A DNA stretch of 64,000 bases from Gonocerus acuteangulatus (lineage: Eukaryota > Arthropoda > Insecta > Hemiptera > Coreidae): NCBI GenBank assembly GCA_946811695.1, contig OX328128.1, forward strand, positions 27,622,510-27,686,509, given 5' to 3'. The notes under the pieces are model-generated. The model searched no databases and was not told the DNA's origin. It was given only the letters and a program-made list of their open reading frames with translations. The translations under genes were made by a program, and so were the position numbers. Below, one piece after another: positions 32,059 to 42,684 of the stretch. The number at the start of each line of letters is the position of its first letter. The stretch's first letter is position 1.

Positions 32059-32350
32059 CGCAGTTAGATTCAGGGTCTAAGGGTGCGTTTACACTAGGAT
32101 AGTTATTGCAGGATATTTATATCTCTCTGATATAAATATTCTGCAATAACTATCCTAGTGTAAACGCGCCGTTAGACCGTCCCTAGGCCAACCAAGCTTT
32201 TAATTAATTTAACGGCTGGCATCAAAGGGGACAAACTGGAGGCTAGACCATAATTCTGACCACACTATCTCCCTAGCGTGTAGTATTGTCAAGAATCAAA
32301 TATCTCTACAGTATCTGAACCTTTGGGCTCTCGTGACTTATTACTGGTCT
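32059..32350 (+). mobile_element. SINE-C fragment split by a foldback MITE
   Basis: 'gattcagggtctaa', then after the MITE 'gaccgtccctaggccaacca' through 'cactatctccctagcgtg' to 'gggctctcgtgac'. The head is absent. Confidence 0.8.
32081..32170. mobile_element. 90-bp foldback MITE
   Basis: The arm gggtgcgtttacactaggat, continuing 'agttattgca', pairs with 'tgcaataactatcctagtgt' and 'aaacgcgcc', with a loop around 'atctctctgat'. It lies inside SINE-C sequence. The flanks (tctaa / gttag) give no clear TSD. The 'GGGTGCGTTTACACT' end resembles PIF/Harbinger-type termini. Confidence 0.85.
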
Positions 32351-33253
32351 GAGATTTCGGATTCATGAAAAAATCATCAGTTCAAGCCATTAAACAACTG
32401 TTCAATACGCAATGACCTTATACGCACGTTATCGATTATTTATTTTTTAATCATTATTTTTTTAGTAAACTTCAACTCACTTGGGTGGTATTTGAACCAT
32501 CAGGCGATACAAATCATGCTGCGGTGATTCAAATCGCAGCATACCACGTCAATTCGTACTAAAGAGCCACTTTAAACATTTTTACGGTTGCCTTCTGCCA
32601 GCCTATAGAACTGCAGTAAAATCCTAAAGTGCAATTTACGATCTACGAGGTGCATAATTGGAGGTATTGGTAGAATAAGTCGTGCCCCGGCTTAAGACTG
32701 CAGGGGACTGCACGGACTCACGATTTCCCGTGCTTCTCGACTCCAACGTAAATCCCGAAGGAGAATATTAGTGTTCCTGTACTTTTATTGCAGCTAGAAT
32801 GCACTTAGCAGGCTAGTAGATGCATTGAACTATTGGTGTGATTACTGCATTTTACGGCTTCTTATGTCTTATGTGACACATTTCCGTCCAATCGGGGTGT
32901 TTCTACGTGTTCTGGGATTGACGTTATATGCAAAAACGTGTACGTTTTATTTTTATTTTGAGAGCCATTTTTTGCAAGTACCTTTTGAGATAATACAATA
33001 GTCATTTATATTTATATCGTTAGAAAGAGGAGTCTTTCTTCTTTTGAAAGATCTCAATGACGTAAAAATCGGATTATCTCAAGGGGAGATATTGAATTTC
33101 AAAACGTCACTTTACTTTTTCACTTACAAATTTTTAGTCTCTTCCAGACTGGGAAAAATCATTAATTTTTGTTTTCAATGATATTTACCATATCAGGGTT
33201 TCTTGGGGTGCTGATTTTAAATCTGCTGTTATTTTTGGTGTAAAAAAATGTAC
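32351..33253. other. Unrecognised sequence
   Basis: Mixed AT-rich DNA. 32590-32800 is less AT-rich. No repeat partner in the window and no supported ORF. Confidence 0.35.
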
Positions 33254-33265
33254 AATACTAGTTTA

Positions 33266-33529
33266 TTTTTAGATGGAACGGCATTTTTCTCCAGCGGTGG
33301 TACTCCTCCTGGGATATTTCGATGGATTCATCTCAATCTTCGTTTGCCAGGTGTTTGTTGTTTCTTCCTCTGTGGTAGCCTTTCCCTTGGCAACCACCGA
33401 GGAAGAAACAACAAGTACCTGGCTGAAGAAGATGAATCCATCGAAATATCCCAGGAGGAGTACCACCGCTGGAGAAAAATGCCGTTCCATCTAAAAATAT
33501 CATCCCAGCGACGAAAAACAAACATCAAG
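33266..33529. mobile_element. Foldback element with 12-bp flanking duplication
   Basis: A 264-bp insert flanked by aatactagttta (33254-33265 and 33530-33541). About 105-bp inverted arms run from 'tttttagatggaacggcatt' to the inverse at about 33498. The centre is 'tttccctt', with a 32-bp unpaired tail (33498-33529). The arms keep open frames on both strands (e.g. plus 'KYLAEEDESIEISQEEYHRW', minus 'FRRWDDIFRWNGIF'), which is unusual for a MITE. A 12-bp duplication with a one-sided tail suggests retroposition of a hairpin RNA rather than cut-and-paste. Not recognised. Confidence 0.85.
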
Positions 33530-33996
33530 AATACTAGTTTACTTGAAATCGTGAGCATATTTATGAATTTGATTGACGAAATATAAATTATTGTTTAAAC
33601 ATTATATTTTTCCTTTAATCTACTCTATGAAACTAATGAATTCGTGAAAAAATCATGTCGATATCATTTTCTAAACTCGATATAAAAAAACAAGAAGCAC
33701 TTTCGACCTATTTTATTTTCCGGTTCCTAAGGCCCATTGGACGGAACGGTCGGACACATGTCGACTATTTTTCGATGTAAAATCACCAGAAATCAATGAA
33801 ACACGTTCGATCTAAAATGTATTTACCATCTAGTTGTATAACCTTTTGACATCTTGAAATCATATTTTGAATGTCTTTTCTGAAAACAATCAATTTTATT
33901 TGGTCCAATACAAGAAACGTATTATACACAATGCTTTGTTGTTTTTTTTAAGTGAAATTTATAGGTTTAAAATGTCTTGATATAGTCTTATAGTTT

Positions 33997-34334
33997 AAAA
34001 AAAAAAACACCACGAGGGCCCTGAGGGGCAGATACTATAGAGGCATCTGATTCATGACCATACGGCACACTAGGGAGATAGTATGGTCAGTACTATGCTC
34101 CGGCCGCCTGATTTTCCCCTTAGCTGCTTCGACTGCTAGAGTCATTAGCACCCAAGGTACCCATTATTAATTAAATTAATTAAAGGTTGGGTTGGCCTAG
34201 TGACGGTCAGGGAGGCCGAATTCAACCCAAGAACGAAGACACTAGAAGAAAAAATCCTTAGTGCTTGCTCGGGATTTGAACTCAGGCCTCCAGCTTATTA
34301 GTCCAGTGCTCTACCACTGAGCTAACCTCGCCCC
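33997..34334 (-). mobile_element. SINE-C full-length copy (tRNA-Ile-like head)
   Basis: Flanked by the 11-bp TSD tcttatagttt (33986-33996 and 34335-34345). On the minus strand: 'gcgaggttagctcagtggta' (A box), an anticodon loop CTAATAA as in tRNA-Ile(AAT), B box 'gagttcaaatccc', then the body used to recognise the other copies ('gaattcggcctccctgaccg', 'ggcggccggagcatagtact', 'cccctcagggccctcgtgg'). The element ends in a T-run on its own strand, not poly-A. About 340 bp. Confidence 0.93.
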
Positions 34335-34439
34335 TCTTATAGTTTTATTTGAGCCATTTTTATATGTCCCAGTTGACGGAACTGCTGCAACAGTATTTGA
34401 TAAAATACTGCTAAAGTAAACGTAAACTCTTAAATCCAA

Positions 34440-34796
34440 TAATAAATGTAATAAGAGAAAATTTGTCAAAAATGTGGCAAGAAGTGGTCAACAATAAATT
34501 AAGGGAAATAAAATCGTCAGCAGAATGCGGGATCGAGGGATCTTTCCCCGATTACAAGCAAGAAAGAGGAGATAGCCATAGCCAGAATTAGAATCGGACA
34601 CACGAACCTTTCACATTCTAACATGGATACTTCATGTCGAAAGAAGATCTACCAAGATGTCCAAGATATGATGACGCTTTTTCCATAAAACACATTTTAC
34701 TCCATTCCCAACGCCAAGGAATTAGACGAATTGAAAATCCCTGCGAATATCTGCATTACGTTGGGTGACAACAGTAAATTCATAGATAACATAATA
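34440..34796 (+). pseudogene. RNase H-type LINE C-terminus, interrupted by a TIR element
   Basis: The plus strand encodes 'KMWQEVVNNKLREIK', then 'EIAIARIRIGHTNLSHSNMD', then in another frame 'LPRCPRYDDAFSIKHILLHS' and 'IDNIIG'. These are the conserved C-terminal blocks of RNase H-bearing LINEs: 'NKLRxIK', 'ARLRIGHTxLTHxxLL', and a zinc-knuckle-like 'CxxC...KHILLxC' whose cysteines are partly mutated. Frame changes and lost Cys mark it as dead. The sequence stops at 34796, where a 1263-bp TIR element is inserted, and resumes at 36060 with 'DFLIKKS'. Confidence 0.78.
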
Positions 34797-36059
34797 GGGT
34801 CAATCCATATCAAGTGGTCCAGGAGGGTGTCTGCATGATTTTAAATTTTTATTATTTTTTTACTATTCAAACTACCACTTATTGAGAACACAACAATGTG
34901 GTTATTATATTTTTTGAATTTTTGTTTGTGTTTGTGTCAACAAAATGCCGATTTTAAGGGTTTTCAGTGTTCAGCGGAAAAGTGGATTTCTCCAATGCTG
35001 TTCATCCTAGAACATTGAAACAGCAACCAATCTATTCAGTATAAATCGGACTTAAATAAAGATTGTAAGCATGACGGACATAAATTTAAGTCTCACCTCA
35101 TTTTCTTAAATGTAATTTTATCTACTTTACGATGGTTTGATTGGATTTTATTTACCATAAAGGGGTTTTCAGAAATCACTACTTATTCATTCAAAACCAT
35201 GATCGACTAAAAAAAATGAGAAATTTGAATTTACTCGGTTACTTTTGGGATTTGAACCATACTTTATATTAACCTTTTTGTTGCACATGAGGTCTACTAT
35301 CACCTCCTGGAAGGTTGATACATACCCTTTGTATGTAGGATACTTAATGTGACTGCATAGATATTGGCTATGTCAGTATTTCAGTACATTTCAGTATGTA
35401 ATATCTTTTATAAAAGTTGAGTCTACAAAACCAAATTTTTACTGCTTATTCCTCTCATAAAGAAGTACTACTAATGGGCCAAGTTTCAACTTTTTATTTT
35501 CATGCCCATCTGAGTTATCGGGCTCTAAAATTCGAAATTTTTGAAAAATCATGAAATTTAAAAATTTATAATTAAAAAACTATAGAAGCCTCCAACATAA
35601 AACTCTATTTACTTAAAGCCTGGACCTATACCTTTCACCAGAAAAAAACACAAACATATTACCTCTTGCCTTCCCATATCAAAAAAATCTTGAAAATCGA
35701 TTTTTACAAATTAATTAGTATAAACTTTAATGAAATATTTGAACCATTAGACTTAAATTTATGTCCGTCATGCTTACAGTCTTTATTTAAGTCCAATTTA
35801 TACTGAATAGATTGGTTGCTGTTTCAATGTTCTAGGATGAACAGAATTGGAGAAATCCGCTTTTCCGCTGAACACTGAAAACCCTTAAAATCGGCATTTT
35901 GTTGACACAAACATGGCCGCCAACAGCAAAATAAAAATTCAAAAAATATAATAACCACATTGTTGTGTTCTCAATAAGTGGTAGTTTGAATAGTAAAAAA
36001 ATAATAAAAATTTAAAATCATGCAGACACCCTCCTGGACCACTTGATATGGATTGACCC
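34797..36059. mobile_element. 1263-bp DNA transposon with about 300-bp TIRs
   Basis: Inverted arms 34797-35093 and 35749-36059, starting GGGTCAATCCATATC. Flanks are AATA (34793-34796) and AATA (36060-36063), a 4-bp TSD. The arms contain 'ggtccaggagggtgtctgca', 'gttttcagtgttcagcggaa' and 'gtaagcatgacggacataaa'. The middle (35094-35748) has no intact ORF. The right arm holds about 15 bp not in the left ('ggccgccaacagc'). Superfamily not assigned. It sits in a LINE coding relic, which defines the insertion site. Confidence 0.9.
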
Positions 36060-36400
36060 AATATAGATTTTCTTATAAAAAAATCGATTATAATCTATCT
36101 TTATTATAATTTATCTTTTGCTCTTCAGAAAGTTACATTTAGTGAGGTTTATCTGTAATTTAATAAAAACAGTATCAAATGAATTGGGCATTTTTAGAAT
36201 ATTAATAGTTAACATAATAGATAAATACAAATTAATACATAACATAATAGATTTTCTTAAAAAAAAAAATCGATTTATATAATATAAGAAGAAAAAATAT
36301 ATCTGTAACGAATATATAAATAAGTAAAATTTGAAAATAATAACTTAAAATAAAAATATCAATAAAAAATTATAGAAATTGTAGTCTAAACATGATAGGA
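36060..36400 (+). mobile_element. LINE 3' tail continuing after the insertion
   Basis: 'tagattttcttataaaaaaa' continues the interrupted LINE. A near-identical uninterrupted junction, 'aacataatagattttctt' (36232-36249), lies 170 bp downstream. A further duplicated block, 'tacatttagtgag...gaattgggcattttt', occurs at ~36133-36195 and ~36580-36640. Tandem LINE-tail copies are likely. Confidence 0.55.
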
Positions 36401-36719
36401 TACGAATTACAAAATTGTAGTAAATACAGAATTTAATAAAAAATGAATCAAGGAATAATTAGTAAAATAAATTACTGAGACTACAATTGTTTCGTTTCTT
36501 CTAACTAGATCTCAGGAACAATGATAAATATCTTGTTTTTTCCATATATTTTTCTTACTTTTTTTACGCTATTGAAAAGTACATTTAGTGAGCTATATCT
36601 GTGTGTAATAAAAATGTATGAAATAAATTGGGCATTTTGAGATCATTTTTAATGTAAATACATTTTCTTTTATACAATTATTGATTGTAGGTTATGAAAT
36701 GTCTACATTTATTTTCAGT

Positions 36720-37110
36720 ACTTCCGGATTTGCGTCCCCGTGTAGATTTCACGAGCTGAAATGAGGTGTAAAATTCTCCCATAAAAAAAAAAGAAGCCCC
36801 AAGTCATTGTCCGTGTAGCAGTAACCAAAGTCAGAGTCCGCGAATCCTCTGTTCCCATTACTTCTTTTCCGGTGGGCAGAACTAAAAGAAATGGCGGAGG
36901 CCGGAGATAAATTTTCTACTCAAGAGCCTAGTCGAGGCGTGAAAGACGCCATCGTGAATTTTCCTCTTGAAAGAGGTTTTTGCAGGAACACGCCATTTCC
37001 GCGGTCATCTATGCGGAACAATGGGGGTTCGTTGTCGTCCTCGGAACGAATCGGGAGTCTGACCAATTTCAAGGGAAGGAGAACGTACTTACTCAGATAC
37101 GATACGACAA
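36720..37110 (+). other. CpG-richer island with possible 5' exon
   Basis: This block is markedly richer in C, G and CpG than its surroundings. It contains ATGGCGGAGG at 36891 in a good start context (agaaATGG), opening MAEAGDKFSTQEPSRGVKD... for about 60 non-low-complexity codons. The frame then runs into an A-run. No consensus donor is seen at a convincing place. It may be a promoter and first exon of a host gene or an old element. No domain recognised. Confidence 0.3.
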
Positions 37111-37276
37111 CACAAAAAAAAAAAACTCATTCACGAGTATTCACAAAGTTCACAACGAGTATTCATTCTTCATGCAATTTCACTGTTCTTTAATAACAGC
37201 AACTATCCCGACATTGAGAACGTTGCGCGGTGGTCCAAAATCGAAAACTACCAGGACAAAACTGAAAAACCAAGTA

Positions 37277-38078
37277 CAGTAGACTCTTCCTCACCCGTCG
37301 CTCTCTCTCTAATCCGGCGGTCCCGAGAGGAATTTATGACGGAACTCGCTGGTACTAAATCGGCTTGAGGGCTCCTAGAAAAACTTCTCTTCCTAAAAGA
37401 TTTTTTTCGTGGTATTTCATTGATTGGAAGTCAAAGAAGGCACATATGTTTCGTTTTAGAGGTAGGAACTTGTGTTTCTACTAACGCACCTGCGGCTGGA
37501 AGGCCTGATATACACTAGCAAGGATTTACGTATTTTGAATTTATTTTGATAATTCGGTACCTAAATTTGGGTCTGTTTGCGAAGAGCACATCCAGTTACT
37601 TTTGAAGTATCTGTAGTGATTACAACAGTGATTCAGCGCATGCGCATTACTCATTTGCATTTCTATTGGTTGTTGCTGGTAGTAAAGTAACCTTCAACAC
37701 TCAAGTCAATCTCTCAGAAATTAATAGAATTTTATTAATTTTAGCGAGTTGGATTGACTAGAGTTTTGATATCTTCTTGAGCGAGGGGAAACGAATAGCA
37801 TGTATGCCCATAATGCGAAATAAATATAAATATGTTATAGAACCTCCGGAGAAAAAAATCTGTGAGGAGGCCCCTAAACTTCACATTTACCATTGATTTC
37901 TATGATATTAACCTTTTTATTAATAAATATTGCTTGCTGAAATATATTCTGCTTATTTTCATGTATGCTTTACAAGCCTATTAGTATTACTTACGAATAC
38001 AAGTTGTCTCTAATCCGGCGTTTCCTCCAATCCGACTTTCCCCGGTCCGGTTGACGCCAGTTTAGCAAGAGTCTACTG
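37277..38078. mobile_element. pogo/Tigger-like non-autonomous element
   Basis: An 802-bp element with 12-bp TIRs CAGTAGACTCTT and flanking TA dinucleotides (37275-37276, 38079-38080), as in Tc1/mariner-pogo elements. 'tctaatccggcg' occurs in both subterminal regions. No transposase ORF. The centre includes a fragment of MITE-F (37567-37800). Confidence 0.88.
37567..37800. mobile_element. MITE-F fragment inside pogo-like element
   Basis: 'gcgaagagcacatccagtta', 'gattcagcgcatgcgcatta', 'aaagtaaccttcaacactca' and 'ggattgactagagttttgat' match parts of the complete MITE-F at 59576-60281. Only one terminus is present. Confidence 0.75.
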
Positions 38079-38529
38079 TATTATTTATCAGGTTGGGAAT
38101 AGCTGTGCGAACTAGAAAAAGTGTCACCTTGCCGTGGAAGAAATAGATTAATCCAAGAGAAAAAAAGTTATACTGATCCAAGCCTTTTCAAACATACGCC
38201 TTCCCGCTTTTTTTTTTTTTTTTTTTTTTCAACAACTTCAATTCATTTCATTTATACTGTACAAGCTTTCTGTGATTTTTTTTCTCCCTACAGATCATGA
38301 CCTCTTCTGGGAGTTTTAAGTGTTGCCTTCATCACCTCATAATAATTAGTATAAGGTAATTATAATCGATTATCTTAATGTGTTACAGATTTAGGTAAAA
38401 ATTCAGATTCACAAAGTTTTAGATAAAAAGGAACACTCGAAACACATATCAAATGGATAAATATCACGCAATATAAGCAGAAAGGTTTTTGTCCAGATAC
38501 CCAATTGTGGGCTGGGTCAGTCTGACTAA
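38079..38529. other. Unrecognised sequence
   Basis: AT-rich with a T-run at 38211-38229. No supported feature. Confidence 0.35.
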
Positions 38530-38541
38530 GGGACATCTATA

Positions 38542-38965
38542 TTTTTTTTTTTTTATTTATCCAATGCCCGTCTGTGGCGGTTGTGCCATTTGACGCCGAG
38601 CCTCCCAGTATCGCGTCGTGAGGTCAGGAAGATGGATCAGTTCGGGGCAGACGAGAAGGTGACTTCCCACCATCCTTCCGCTTGAACATAGTGGGCAAAT
38701 GTCCGAGTCTGCTAAGCCAAGGCGATAAAGATGGGCCTGCAGGTAGTCGTGTCCAGTTTCCAGGCGGAATCTTGCAACAGCTTTACTTCTCCTCCCAGGG
38801 GTTGCTAGGTTTTCCCACATTTTTCCTGTGCTGGAGGTTTTTAGGAGTTCTTTAGTATGCCTGGATATTTCGGTCTCAATTTGGCTTCTTGCTGCTTGTA
38901 AGGATTGGAGAGTCTCAGGTTGCTCTTCGTCTGCTCCCTTTTTCGCCATTTCGTCGGCTTTCTCG
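38542..38965 (-). mobile_element. 5'-truncated RNase H-type LINE with TSD
   Basis: A 424-bp insertion with a perfect 12-bp TSD, gggacatctata (38530-38541 and 38966-38977), and a short poly-A (T-run at 38542-38552). The minus ORF, open from the truncation point, reads 'EKADEMAKKGADEEQPE' (end of the RNase H domain, typical 'ADxxAKxGA'), then 'AVARFRLETGHDYLQAHLYRLG' and a zinc-knuckle 'CPLCSSGRMVGSHLLVC'. It ends 'RYWEARRQMAQPPQTGIG'. This is the extreme C-terminus of an RNase H-bearing non-LTR retrotransposon. The frame is uninterrupted, so it is a young insertion with no catalytic part. Confidence 0.93.
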
Positions 38966-38977
38966 GGGACATCTATA

Positions 38978-40084
38978 AAAAAGTTGTATTTCCTACAAAA
39001 AGTTTATTTTTGACTTCTGTTGAACAGCTGACAGTCATTAATTTTCACAGAAACGTTCATTGTCATTCCTCCTCGATGTTGTTTATCGGCCAATCTGACC
39101 GAGCGACATCTGTAAACAAAAACGGGATTCCTATAGAAGGAGGGAGGAAACGCGCTAAATGTTCTACAAGAAGTATATATCTTCTGACACAACGTACCCA
39201 CAAACGCAACTTTTTTTGCTACGTTTCCAGGTCATCTAAAATTATTTTAATTTTTTAGATCCGCAATGCATTGAATTTATAAATGAACTTCTAGAAAACA
39301 ATGATTTTTTAACAATATTGGATAGCGATCTTTTGAACTGAAAAGTTTACTAAGTTCAGATTCTGAATAAGTAATTGACAATGCTGAACTAGTTCTTTTA
39401 CCGACCAATCGCTCTAATTATGTTGAAATACCTAATTTTAGGAAAACTTTTAACCAAAGAAAACTTAATTATTTGAGCCACCAACAAATATTGAGATAAA
39501 ATCAAACGCTTCCCGTGTAAAACATTGAAGTACTAACCCGAAATGAAGGCTTACCCGGACCCACAAGAATATTCGCTTTATTGTTTTGAAAAATAACAAG
39601 TCAAAACATTGTTGCGAGAAGTGCTTTAACTGTGTCAATTGAAAACACACAGATATATTATGCGAATATTTTGGGAATTAAGATTATTTTATGTTTTAAT
39701 GTTTTTGTTATAGACCTGAAATTTTCAAAGAAATTATTTTTAAGGAATCTGCACTCTAATTTAGAATATAAAGTAATGTTAAACTGTAAAATTAAAAAAC
39801 ATTACCATAAAGGAAATAATTATATAAACGTCTATAATATGTGGGCGTCATCATACATGCATCCTGCATATACAGGTGTGTATATATTGGCCAAAATTAT
39901 GTTTACATTTAATTAAACGATCCTGCCATACCAGACAGGTGGAGTAGACGGCTAGACCGCTTGTCTAAATAGGAGATAATTGACAACCACCCCTGAACAC
40001 TATATATAGACAAGGTTTCACTTTATAAATAGGTTAATTAACTACTTTATCATAAATTTTATAAATAAAAAAAATCGTATAATT
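38978..40084. other. AT-rich spacer, nothing recognised
   Basis: Frames of 60-117 codons (e.g. 38905-39258 plus, which crosses the LINE boundary) have no recognisable domain. No shared repeats found. Confidence 0.4.
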
Positions 40085-40088
40085 CATA

Positions 40089-40310
40089 AGAGGCAATCGG
40101 CCATAGCCACGTTGAATACACCGGTTTCCACAGATCACAAAAGTAAAGCAACGTCGGGCGTGGCCAGGACCTGAATGGGTGATCGTCCACGAGCTGTTAT
40201 AAAAGGGTGGCAACCTGTAGATAGCCCGGCGTTAATAGGATAGTAGGATACACCGTCATTTAACGTAATCAGCTCAATAGGCAGTTAATCCACAAAATTA
40301 AAAAAAAAAT
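40089..40310 (+). mobile_element. 5S rRNA-derived SINE, copy 2
   Basis: It keeps the 5' end of 5S ('ggccatagccacgttgaata', 'caccggttt'), lacking in copy 1, then 'gatcacaaaagtaaagcaac', 'gtcgggcgtggccag', 'gaatgggtgatcg', 'agctgtt'. The SINE-A-type tail 'aaaagggtggcaacctgtag' follows, with the start of the B-type tail ('cggcgttaata'), then it diverges. Point changes in the internal promoter suggest an old copy. No clear TSD. Confidence 0.88.
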
Positions 40311-40407
40311 AATAATTGCAAGATATTATGTTAAAATACTCCTGAATGGGAACCAATAAGATATGAGAAAAATAGGTCACGTTTATACAATAAATATACC
40401 TTGTTTC

Positions 40408-40490
40408 AAGAAGCCCGTCTCGCAGGAGCTGCATAACTAAGCACATTTCTCAGCTAAGTGGGTAATGCAACCCGCATTTTCCTTGTGGTT
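40408..40490 (+). mobile_element. Family R right-end fragment (inverted)
   Basis: 'cccgtctcgcaggagctgca', 'taactaagcacatttctcag' and 'gtttacttaaaa' match the fragments at 4334 and 27718. Confidence 0.6.
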
Positions 40491-40865
40491 TACTTAAAAT
40501 CAGGACTTCGGGTGAGAAAGGGCGAATCTCCAAATCCGGATGTTGGGAAATCGAAGCCAAAGTTCAGAAACTGCTTCAGGATAGCAAAAGCGAATATTCA
40601 ACTCTATGGAATGCTGATCCATAATCCTGATTGAAAAAGTATGCAAATTGAAATTCAATGTTTTAATTTTAATTTATGCGCGTGATTTATGGGTAACAAA
40701 ATTCTAGGAGTTTCATACCCGGGATCGGAGTTTCCCTTTAAATCAGACATTGAATTTTTCATAGGTGATGGTGCTATTCACTTTAACTTGAAACTGTGAG
40801 AGGACTAAATGCGAGCCAGAGAAACAAGGCGTCTTGTTACATAGATATTTTTCTAACTTACAAAA

Positions 40866-41245
40866 TAAAATATTTATTTATTTATAAGTGATTCGCATCT
40901 ACCGCGATTTCACTCCTTCAAGGTAGTACCTGTATGGTCTAATGAACCAGCATTAAGGGTAGTACCTGTATGGTCTAATGAACTAGCATTAAGATGGGTA
41001 TTTAATTTAATTATTTCCATAACCACAGGTTTGGAAATGTCTGTAATATGCCTGGAAGCCTCTGGTTATTCAGCAGATGTCTTCAAATGCGAGTGTATAG
41101 TTTAGTGTCCTGCAAATAAGAAAGTATTGTGTTTATGTATTGGCTGCTGTCCCTCAACAATTCGTAAATGCCATGCGGGATATTTAGGTTTTGTGTCGTC
41201 TTCTGCACTCCGTAAGTAGGTGTTTTACAGTGAAAATAAAACAAA
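40866..41245 (-). pseudogene. RNase H-type LINE 3' end relic
   Basis: The minus strand reads 'FTVKHLLTECRRRHKT' and then stops and frame changes. This is the zinc-knuckle region ('xxTVKHLLxxC') of the same LINE group as 60690-61135, whose nucleotide sequence it parallels down to the 3' tail ('gcgatttcactc', 'cctgtatggtctaatgaac'). A 36-bp direct tandem duplication sits in the tail (40922-40993). Non-functional. Confidence 0.75.
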
Positions 41246-42257
41246 AAATGTAGATTTTTTTCGATTCGCGGTTATATCCTAGGTCCTGAAATATATATCC
41301 TAAGCCCGTATAAAAACTAAAAAATCATGAATTTATGATTTTTGTTTATGTTATGAAATTTAAACAAACAAAACAAAACACTTTAGATTTCTGAATTCGT
41401 CCATATTAATTTAAACCACAACAACATTAACTACAAAATTGACATTCCACCCATCTACTTCTCCTTATTTAGTAAGCTCCCTTGACCAATTATATAGCTT
41501 TTTTCCAAGGTTCCTTGTTTTCCAGGTTTGGACTTCTAAAACATTAACAGTTTTCACCCCCTCTTTTTTACACCAAGTAATTTCGTTCTTTTCATCCTTA
41601 GATACTTACCCTTCGCCCTTTTTCGCGACCTATGCGTTCTCGAACGCCAACATTCTCGACCCACTGTTTCATATTATAAGCGAGGCTTTAGGCTGTTTTT
41701 AGGCATTTGAGGATGTGTTCGTTTATTTATTACCTCAAGACGTGAAAAGCCTTCTCAGTTTCCTGTGATGCGAAATCAGCTGACCTCGAGTCGCTCGCAG
41801 ATCTGGAGCCTTGAATTTCCTCGTTCTGGCTGATTACGCCCTGGAGTAGGCGAGGTGGAAAATGGTGCCCGGAAAACCAGTCATTCCTTTCTGGAAGTAC
41901 AGGAAAAAGGGGATGGTCTCAGGTCTTTTCAAAGGGTGGGGGTGGGAGCCAAAAACCTCCATCTTGTATTATCTCTCTTCTAGAACAAAGGTACCAACCA
42001 TTCTCAATCATTGGAAGAGATTCTCTTTCACTAATGTAGGAAATTCGCCAGAAACTGTGGATTTCTACATTTCCGTCAATGAGATGAACAATTCATAATT
42101 TTCACCATCTTCTAAAGTATTGGTGGGTAAAAAACATAAAATAAGATAAGAACACTCGAGAAAAATTAAACGCAAAGAAATAATACCCGCATACTGTTAG
42201 AGAAAAGTTGAAAAATTATAATTTTGTAACATATGGTTCAATTTAGGGTAAGGTAGC
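41246..42257. other. Unrecognised sequence, GC-richer in part
   Basis: 41440-42100 is somewhat GC-richer and holds two plus frames (41439-41702, 87 codons; 41862-42098, 78 codons) with no domain that I recognise. They could be decayed coding sequence or chance. Confidence 0.3.
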
Positions 42258-42446
42258 AGTGTTGGGCAAAATTTATAATGAATAAAAAATAATTTATTAT
42301 TTTATTCACGAATGAAGAATAATTACTTTTATTCATTATTCTGTGAATGAAATTTATATTTTATTTACAAATTATTCGAATAATCAATCAGAATAATCAT
42401 ATTTTATTGAATAATGAATGACATATTATGATGTCGATAGCCGGAA

Positions 42447-42514
<68 letters not shown>

Positions 42515-42676
42515 TTGAGGTGGATTTATTCAGTAAACCAACTGGACATAAAGAATATCGAATAATTCATGATGTACTGTTTGAATAAGATAATTTAGTG
42601 AATTATTCATCATTCACTAAAAATGTATTTAAATGATCATTCGAATAATAATTTATTGGAATAATGCCCAACACTG
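42258..42676. mobile_element. hAT-type MITE with internal (TA)n
   Basis: Ends CAGTGTTGGGCA and the inverse, with flanks taaggtag (42250-42257) and tatggtag (42677-42684), 7 of 8 identical. The interior is 'attcatta/gaataa' repeats plus a (TA)n tract at 42449-42512. Same style as the element at 28260-29337. The 5273 foldback shares only the terminal motif. Confidence 0.9.
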
Positions 42677-42684
42677 TATGGTAG

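Noticed and set aside
33248..33586. 112-codon ORF as a host gene
   Set aside because: Most of it lies in the arms of a foldback insertion, and it crosses the insertion boundaries.
36891..37193. Confident gene call for the MAEAGDKF frame
   Set aside because: The frame dies in an A-run, no clear donor is present, and no domain is recognised. Kept only as a candidate island.
38905..39258. 117-codon plus ORF
   Set aside because: It crosses the LINE/flank junction at 38965, so it is not an evolved frame.
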